From Burkholderiales bacterium (GTDB lineage Bacteria > Pseudomonadota > Gammaproteobacteria > Burkholderiales > JAEUMW01), in assembly GCA_016791285.1 (NCBI GenBank), contig JAEUMX010000330.1, positions 1-10,689 of the forward strand: a DNA stretch of 10,689 nucleotides. The letters are read 5' to 3'. Of this stretch, positions 7,212 to 10,689 are shown piece by piece. Numbering within the stretch: the first letter of the stretch is position 1; every line of letters begins with the position of its first letter. Under the pieces are notes generated by a model. It worked only from the letters and a program-made list of their open reading frames with translations. It ran no database searches and was not told where the DNA came from. Both the position numbers and the translations under genes were made by a program.

Positions 7212-7606
7212 ATGAAAGGCAAGGTCGTCGTCATCACCGGAGCGACGTCAGGCATCGGCCAGGTCACGGCGGAGCGGCTGGCCGAGCGGGGAGCTCGCCT
7301 CGTGCTGGTGGCGCGCGACAAGGCCCGTGCCGAGGTGGCGCTCGCCCGGCTGCGCGAGCGCGCGCCGGGTATCGCTCATTGCGTCCACTACGCGGACCTT
7401 GCGCGCTTGTCCGAGACGAAGCGGGTGGCGCGTGACATCGCCGCGTCGGAGCCGCGCATCGACGTGCTCGTCAAAAATGCCGGCGCCATGTTCAACGCAC
7501 GACGCGTGACCGAAGACGGGCTCGAGCGCACGTTCGCGCTCAACCGCATGACCTACTTCCTCTTGACGGAGGGTCTTCGCGAACGCCTGATCGCGTCGGC
7601 GCCGTC
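7212..7606 (+). pseudogene. 5' fragment of a short-chain dehydrogenase gene, copy 1, truncated
   Basis: ATG 7212 starts an SDR whose first ~131 residues parallel the intact copy at 8948 without any gap. The Rossmann motif TGATSGIG is present at residues 9-16, but the NNAG motif reads KNAG. Homology stops abruptly at 7606, before the catalytic Ser and the YxxxK motif. In the same frame translation continues to a stop at 7763, through about 50 residues of unrelated Arg/Ser-rich sequence. That tail is an out-of-frame reading of another gene fragment (7604-7768). The product could bind NAD(P) at most and should not be catalytic. It begins 16 bp after the methyltransferase stop, so it was probably once a working member of that operon. 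Confidence 0.88.
7212..7606 (+). repeat. Direct repeat unit A (SDR 5' region)
   Basis: This segment aligns without gaps to 8948-9342 at an offset of 1736 bases. I counted about 48 mismatches in 395 positions (about 88% identity), including an uninterrupted identical run of more than 35 bases around 7303-7340. Differences are denser after about 7425. Confidence 0.85.
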
Positions 7607-7768
7607 ACACCGATCTCGCTCACCAACGACGCGGGCGTACCGGTGCGCGCACGCGCTTACGCGAACGCAACGTTTCAGTTCTTGCCCCTCCACGAGTTCG
7701 TGCTGTCCCCGGGAGAGGTCACCACACTGCCGAACCGGCGGACAGGTGTTAGCGTGCGCGTGACGTGA
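7604..7768 (+). pseudogene. 3' fragment of a second copy of the two-module protein gene
   Basis: In the frame starting at 7604 the sequence reads about 54 codons to a TGA at 7766-7768. The product matches the C-terminal module of the protein encoded at 6049-6516. Shared elements are S-L-x-N, P-x-R-x-R, ATFQF, E-x-x-L-x-PG, T-x-L and SVRV at the end; about 23 of 52 aligned residues are identical by hand count. No start codon or N-terminal part remains, because the 5' side is occupied by the truncated SDR in another frame. It is therefore a remnant of a diverged paralogue, not a gene. Confidence 0.85.
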
Positions 7769-7789
7769 GGTCCAAGATTGGGCTATATT
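7760..7789 (+). promoter_or_regulatory. Possible promoter for the sulfotransferase-like gene
   Basis: TATATT (7784-7789) matches the -10 consensus at five of six positions. GTGACG (7760-7765), 18 bases upstream, matches the -35 at four of six. It lies at the point where base composition becomes AT-richer and would start transcription near 7796. This is weak evidence on its own. Confidence 0.3.
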
Positions 7790-7926
7790 GACTCCGTCCG
7801 CCAGAGGGTGGCCATGGAAATGCGAAGAGCAGGGTACATCCTTGATTGCTCGGATGGAGGTGCCTCCAGTGCGGTAACACGAGCTGCAGGCTCACAATGC
7901 AACCCAACGCGGCACGGGTGATCCAG

Positions 7927-8844
7927 ATGGCAGAAAAGCGAAGATTCATTTTGCATTGTGGATGGCCGAAAACTGGTAGCACGAGCCTACAGAAGCATGT
8001 TTTCCCGAATCTGAAGGGCATAAGATATCTCGGTAAAACACCATTCAGCGAGACTCGAATCTTTCCCGAGTTCACCCATTTGGTTTGCTTCGCGTCGGAC
8101 GCATACTTCGAGAAGAACGTCGAGCAGTTCCACGACTCCATAGTTCGGCAGGAGAGGGAAAAATTCGGGGAGATCGGAGCTGAACCCCTGCTTTTCTCCG
8201 ACGAGGCGATATTCTCGTCGCTATTGGATCCGGTTGATCATGGCTGGCGTGGCATTTCGGTTACTTCTCCATCGTTGATTGCAGAAAGACTGCACAAGCT
8301 CGAGTCGAGTTGGGGCATCGACCTAGAGATACTTTGGGTGGAGCGAGACCCTGCCGATCTCCTTCACAGTCACTTTGCTCAGGACTACCACGTCTTCGAA
8401 AAGATACCGGCGATAGACACGCTGGAAAAGTACATTCGTTTGGGATTATCGCCGGCAGGCGGCGTGGATCTCGGCTTCGATTCCCTGAGACCCAACCGCT
8501 TGTATGACAAGGTCCGAGAGTACTTTGCGGAAGCCAAGCTGCACAGAATTGACATGCCTGATCTGTTCGGTCCGGGATGCGCCCATCTAAACAGATGGTT
8601 CAAGGGTTTTGGCGTTGATACGGTTCCTGCACAAGTTGAGAATGTCAGGAGGGCTGAACAATCTGCGAAGATTGGACATCACCGGCCACTTTGGATAGGA
8701 AGGAATAGGGTATCGGTTCAGTCGGTCCTGCAAAAGATTGTCAACGACCTCAAAGTCGACTATTTGCCGCACAAATACTTAGAGGTTCGCATAACCATGA
8801 GCGAGCAGCTCAAACACAATATTCGTTCGAGCATTAGAGCGTAA
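7927..8844 (+). CDS. Sulfotransferase-like protein
   Basis: This 305-residue cytoplasmic protein carries the signature elements of PAPS-dependent sulfotransferases. Residues near the N-terminus, ILHCGWPKTGSTSLQKHVF, form the 5'-phosphosulfate-binding P-loop (PKTGSTS, where the family has PKxGTT). The segment ILWVERDPADLLHSHFAQ carries the Arg and Ser expected of the 3'-phosphate-binding motif. Such enzymes sulfate carbohydrates, lipids or small molecules; the acceptor here is unknown. ATG 7927 has GGGTGA upstream; ATG 7897 in the same frame is an alternative adding ten residues. The gene is visibly AT-richer (about 50% G+C in sampled lines) than the flanking genes and uses AT-ending codons freely, which suggests horizontal acquisition. 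It stands between the broken gene fragments and the intact SDR. No PAPS-synthesis gene is in view. Confidence 0.78.
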   Translation: MAEKRRFILHCGWPKTGSTSLQKHVFPNLKGIRYLGKTPFSETRIFPEFTHLVCFASDAYFEKNVEQFHDSIVRQEREKFGEIGAEPLLFSDEAIFSSLLDPVDHGWRGISVTSPSLIAERLHKLESSWGIDLEILWVERDPADLLHSHFAQDYHVFEKIPAIDTLEKYIRLGLSPAGGVDLGFDSLRPNRLYDKVREYFAEAKLHRIDMPDLFGPGCAHLNRWFKGFGVDTVPAQVENVRRAEQSAKIGHHRPLWIGRNRVSVQSVLQKIVNDLKVDYLPHKYLEVRITMSEQLKHNIRSSIRA

Positions 8845-8848
8845 CGTT

Positions 8849-8878
8849 CAGCGTTTAAGCGCTAGAGTCCAAACGCTG
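8849..8878 (+). other. Inverted repeat after the sulfotransferase-like gene
   Basis: CAGCGTTT and AAACGCTG form perfect 8-bp arms around a 14-base loop, four bases after the stop. The stem could end transcription or stabilise the 3' end. No T-run follows, so I do not call it a standard intrinsic terminator. Confidence 0.4.
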
Positions 8879-8947
8879 CGTGGATCTTTATCCCGCTGTG
8901 GGCGTAAGCCGCGCCCGGTCGCAGCGCGTGGGATATCACTGAGGCTC

Positions 8948-9342
8948 GTGAAAGACAAGGTTGTCGTCATCACCGGGGCGACGTCAGGCATCGGCCGGGT
9001 CGCGGCGGAGCGGCTGGCGGAGCGGGGTGCGCGCCTCGTGCTGGTGGCGCGCGACAAGGCCCGTGCCGAGGTGGTGCTCGCCCGCCTGCGCGAGCGCGGG
9101 CGGGGTATCGCTCATTGCGTCCGTTACGCGGACCTTGCGCGCTTGTCCGAGATGAAGCGCGTGGCGCAGGAGATTGCCGAGGCGGAGCCGCGCATCGACG
9201 TGCTGATCAACAACGCCGGCGCCATGTTCAACAAGCGCCGCGTCACCGAGGACGGACTGGAGCTTACGTTCGCCCTCAACCACATGGCCTACTTCGTGTT
9301 GACGCATGGCCTGAGCGAACGCCTGGTCGCGTCGGCACCGTC
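8948..9342 (+). repeat. Direct repeat unit B (SDR 5' region)
   Basis: This is the partner of the segment at 7212-7606, in the same orientation. The pair flanks the module-protein fragment and the lower-GC sulfotransferase-like gene, so homologous recombination between them would delete that 1.7-kb interval and restore one SDR gene. Confidence 0.85.
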
Positions 9343-9790
9343 GCGGGTGATCAATACCGCCTCGGAGGCGCACCGGGGTGCGCGGCTTGACTTCGACGAT
9401 CTGCAATCGACGCGCGGTTACTCGGGGTTCAAGGTCTACGGGCGCTCCAAGCTGTGCAATATCCTCCATACGCGGGAGCTCGCGCGTCGCCTCGCCGGTA
9501 CCGGGGTCACCGCCAACTGTCTGCATCCCGGTTTTGTCGCGACGCGCTTTGGCGACGAAAGTGGAGGACTGGGCGCGTGGGTCGTTCGTCTCGCCAAACT
9601 CCTGGCGATCTCGCCGGAGGAGGGAGCCAGAACGATCGTCCATCGCGCCACGTCCGACGATGTCGCCCACGACAGCGGCGAGTACTTCCATCGGTGCCGC
9701 ATCGCATCGCCGGCGCGGGAGGCGCAAGACGATGTCGCTGCAGAAAGACTGTGGCTCGAAAGCGCGCGACTGGCGAGGATGGAGAACTGA
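8948..9790 (+). CDS. Short-chain dehydrogenase/reductase, intact copy 2
   Basis: This 280-residue NAD(P)-dependent oxidoreductase is of the classical/extended SDR type, resembling retinol-dehydrogenase-like members. The cofactor motif TGATSGIG is at 9-16, and ARDKAR around 34-39 carries basic residues often linked to NADPH preference. NNAG is at 88-91. The catalytic Ser is S139 (NTASEAH), with Y164-x3-K168 (YGRSK). The post-catalytic LHPGFVATRF is typical of the family. The start is GTG 8948, preceded by GAGG five bases upstream, and aligns exactly with ATG 7212 of the broken copy. The substrate is unknown; the family usually acts on hydrophobic alcohols or ketones. Upstream lies a 103-bp gap. 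Downstream is a 67-bp gap to the convergent EAL gene. Confidence 0.92.
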   Translation: MKDKVVVITGATSGIGRVAAERLAERGARLVLVARDKARAEVVLARLRERGRGIAHCVRYADLARLSEMKRVAQEIAEAEPRIDVLINNAGAMFNKRRVTEDGLELTFALNHMAYFVLTHGLSERLVASAPSRVINTASEAHRGARLDFDDLQSTRGYSGFKVYGRSKLCNILHTRELARRLAGTGVTANCLHPGFVATRFGDESGGLGAWVVRLAKLLAISPEEGARTIVHRATSDDVAHDSGEYFHRCRIASPAREAQDDVAAERLWLESARLARMEN

Positions 9791-9857
9791 TGTCGGACAT
9801 GGAGAACGTGGGGGCGATACTCGTCCGGATGACTTCAGGGCCGCGGGGCGGAGGTGG

Positions 9858-10689
9858 TCAGGGTGCCTCGGTTCTCTTCACACGCAGCGCCTCCACGCTC
9901 ACCGGGCGTCCAAAGAGATAGCCCTGGAACGCGCGGCAGCCATTATTGGCGAGAAAGTCCCGCTGCGCTTCGGTTTCTATCCCCTCGGCTATCACTGATA
10001 GATCGAGGCTTTGACCCAGGGCGAGGATGGCGCGGGCGATGGCGGCATCGTTTGGATCGGTCAACACGTCCCGCACGAACGACTGATCGATTTTCAACTG
10101 ATCCAGTGGCAAGTGCTTTACGTACCTGAGCGACGAATAGCCGGTGCCGAAGTCGTCGAGAGACAGGCCGACACCGCGCGCTTTCAGAGCGGCCATTTTC
10201 GTGATGGCATCCTCCATGTCGTTCAGCAACAGGCTCTCCGTGAACTCCAGGGTGAGCTTCCGCGGATCCGCGTCCGTGCGATCGAGCGCGTCCATCACAC
10301 CTTGTGCAAAATCCGGATGGTGAAACTCGCGGGCGCTGACGTTTACCGCTATCGCGAGTCCGGCGGTGTCCGGCTTGGCTGACCACGCTGCCAACTGGGC
10401 GCAGGCGGATTCAAGCACCCAACGACCGAGGGGGAGGATCAGCCCCGTTTCCTCGGCCAGGGGAATGAACTCCGACGGCGACACGAGGCCGCGCTGCGGG
10501 TTCCGCCAGCGCACGAGTGCCTCGACGCCCGTGACGCGTCCCGCGGAATCCACCTGGGGTTGATAGAGCAGCAAGAACTGACTATCCCGAAGAGCTCGCC
10601 GCAGCTCGGCCTCCATCGCCGCGCGCGCGGTTATTGCGGCCTGCATCTCGGGATCGACGAAGCGAAGCGTGCTGCGGCCCGCAGCCTTT
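9858..10689 (-). CDS. EAL-domain c-di-GMP phosphodiesterase, C-terminal part of a probable GGDEF-EAL protein (5' end outside window)
   Basis: The minus-strand frame is open to the window edge; 276 residues are visible and the stop is at 9858-9860. The first visible residues, KAAGRSTLRFVDPEMQAA, are the usual linker after a GGDEF domain, so a diguanylate-cyclase-like domain probably precedes the EAL domain outside the window. EAL motifs are intact in order: GVEALVRWRNP (signature Glu), VNVSAREF, LTLEFTES (metal Glu), LSLDDFGTGYSSL (metal Asp pair and loop 6), LKIDQSFV (Lys), VIAEGIETEAQ (catalytic Glu), and FQGYLFGRPV. The domain should therefore hydrolyse cyclic di-GMP to pGpG, affecting biofilm or motility. 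The internal Met at 10646 is not the real start. The gene converges on the SDR gene and is unlikely to be functionally linked to it. Confidence 0.93.
   Translation of the reverse strand, partial: KAAGRSTLRFVDPEMQAAITARAAMEAELRRALRDSQFLLLYQPQVDSAGRVTGVEALVRWRNPQRGLVSPSEFIPLAEETGLILPLGRWVLESACAQLAAWSAKPDTAGLAIAVNVSAREFHHPDFAQGVMDALDRTDADPRKLTLEFTESLLLNDMEDAITKMAALKARGVGLSLDDFGTGYSSLRYVKHLPLDQLKIDQSFVRDVLTDPNDAAIARAILALGQSLDLSVIAEGIETEAQRDFLANNGCRAFQGYLFGRPVSVEALRVKRTEAP

Noticed and set aside
7854..7869. TGGAGG/CCTCCA inverted repeat upstream of the sulfotransferase-like gene
   Set aside because: Six-base arms with a two-base centre are too short to argue for a regulator site without further support.
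8900..8916. GGGCG/CGCCC small hairpin upstream of the intact SDR
   Set aside because: Five-base GC arms are expected by chance in this composition. No T-run or conserved context supports a terminator or riboswitch.
7769..8947. Insertion sequence or integron-like element around the sulfotransferase-like gene
   Set aside because: I saw no transposase or integrase frame, no terminal inverted repeats and no target-site duplication at the edges of the AT-richer segment.
9790..9921. 43-codon + strand frame starting on the SDR stop (TGATG)
   Set aside because: The overlap is attractive, but the frame runs antisense into the EAL coding region. Its product is low-complexity and matches no family I know.
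1..10689. CRISPR array, tRNA or rRNA
   Set aside because: No regularly spaced repeats, cloverleaf-like sequences or conserved rRNA segments were noticed on either strand.

Overview
The window is GC-rich (roughly two thirds G+C by eye) and densely packed on the + strand. Gaps are very short, ATGA/TGATG stop-start overlaps are frequent, and ribosome binding sites are purine-rich (GGAG/GAGA). The gene content (a GntP-type permease beside a long-chain-type fused CoA-transferase, a MarR-MFS pair, and a GGDEF-EAL protein) and the style suggest a free-living proteobacterium, most likely a betaproteobacterium. That placement is inference; there is no rRNA or other lineage marker here. I see no rRNA, tRNA, CRISPR array, transposase or IS end.

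Region 1 (1-4132) looks like one operon entered in mid-gene. It holds the C-terminal half of a GntP-family carboxylate permease, a secreted family-3-type solute-binding protein, a universal stress protein, and a 679-residue fused class I CoA-transferase. The CoA-transferase carries an unusual C-terminal extension of about 145 residues. A plausible joint role is uptake of a hydroxy or short-chain carboxylic acid and its activation to a CoA thioester.

Region 2 (4133-7212) is a second transcription unit. A perfect TTGACA box, a 17-bp spacer and CAGAAT are followed immediately by an 18-bp perfect palindrome that covers the expected transcription start. Downstream are a MarR regulator, a 12-helix MFS transporter, a 46-residue membrane protein and a 155-residue protein built of two similar beta-rich modules. 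Each of the last three starts on or next to the previous stop. A SAM-dependent methyltransferase follows, then a broken short-chain dehydrogenase (SDR). The design is that of an autorepressed transporter cassette.

Region 3 (7212-9790) records a rearrangement. The broken SDR keeps only its first ~131 codons and is then joined, out of frame, to the last ~54 codons of a second copy of the two-module protein's C-terminal half. After that come a lower-GC sulfotransferase-like gene, probably acquired horizontally, and an intact SDR that is about 88% identical in DNA to the broken one over the shared 395 bp. The most economical reading is duplication of a block containing the module protein and the SDR, followed by a deletion that fused two of the copies.

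Region 4 (9858-10689, minus strand) is the C-terminal part of a GGDEF-EAL-type protein with all visible EAL signature motifs intact. It converges on the intact SDR.
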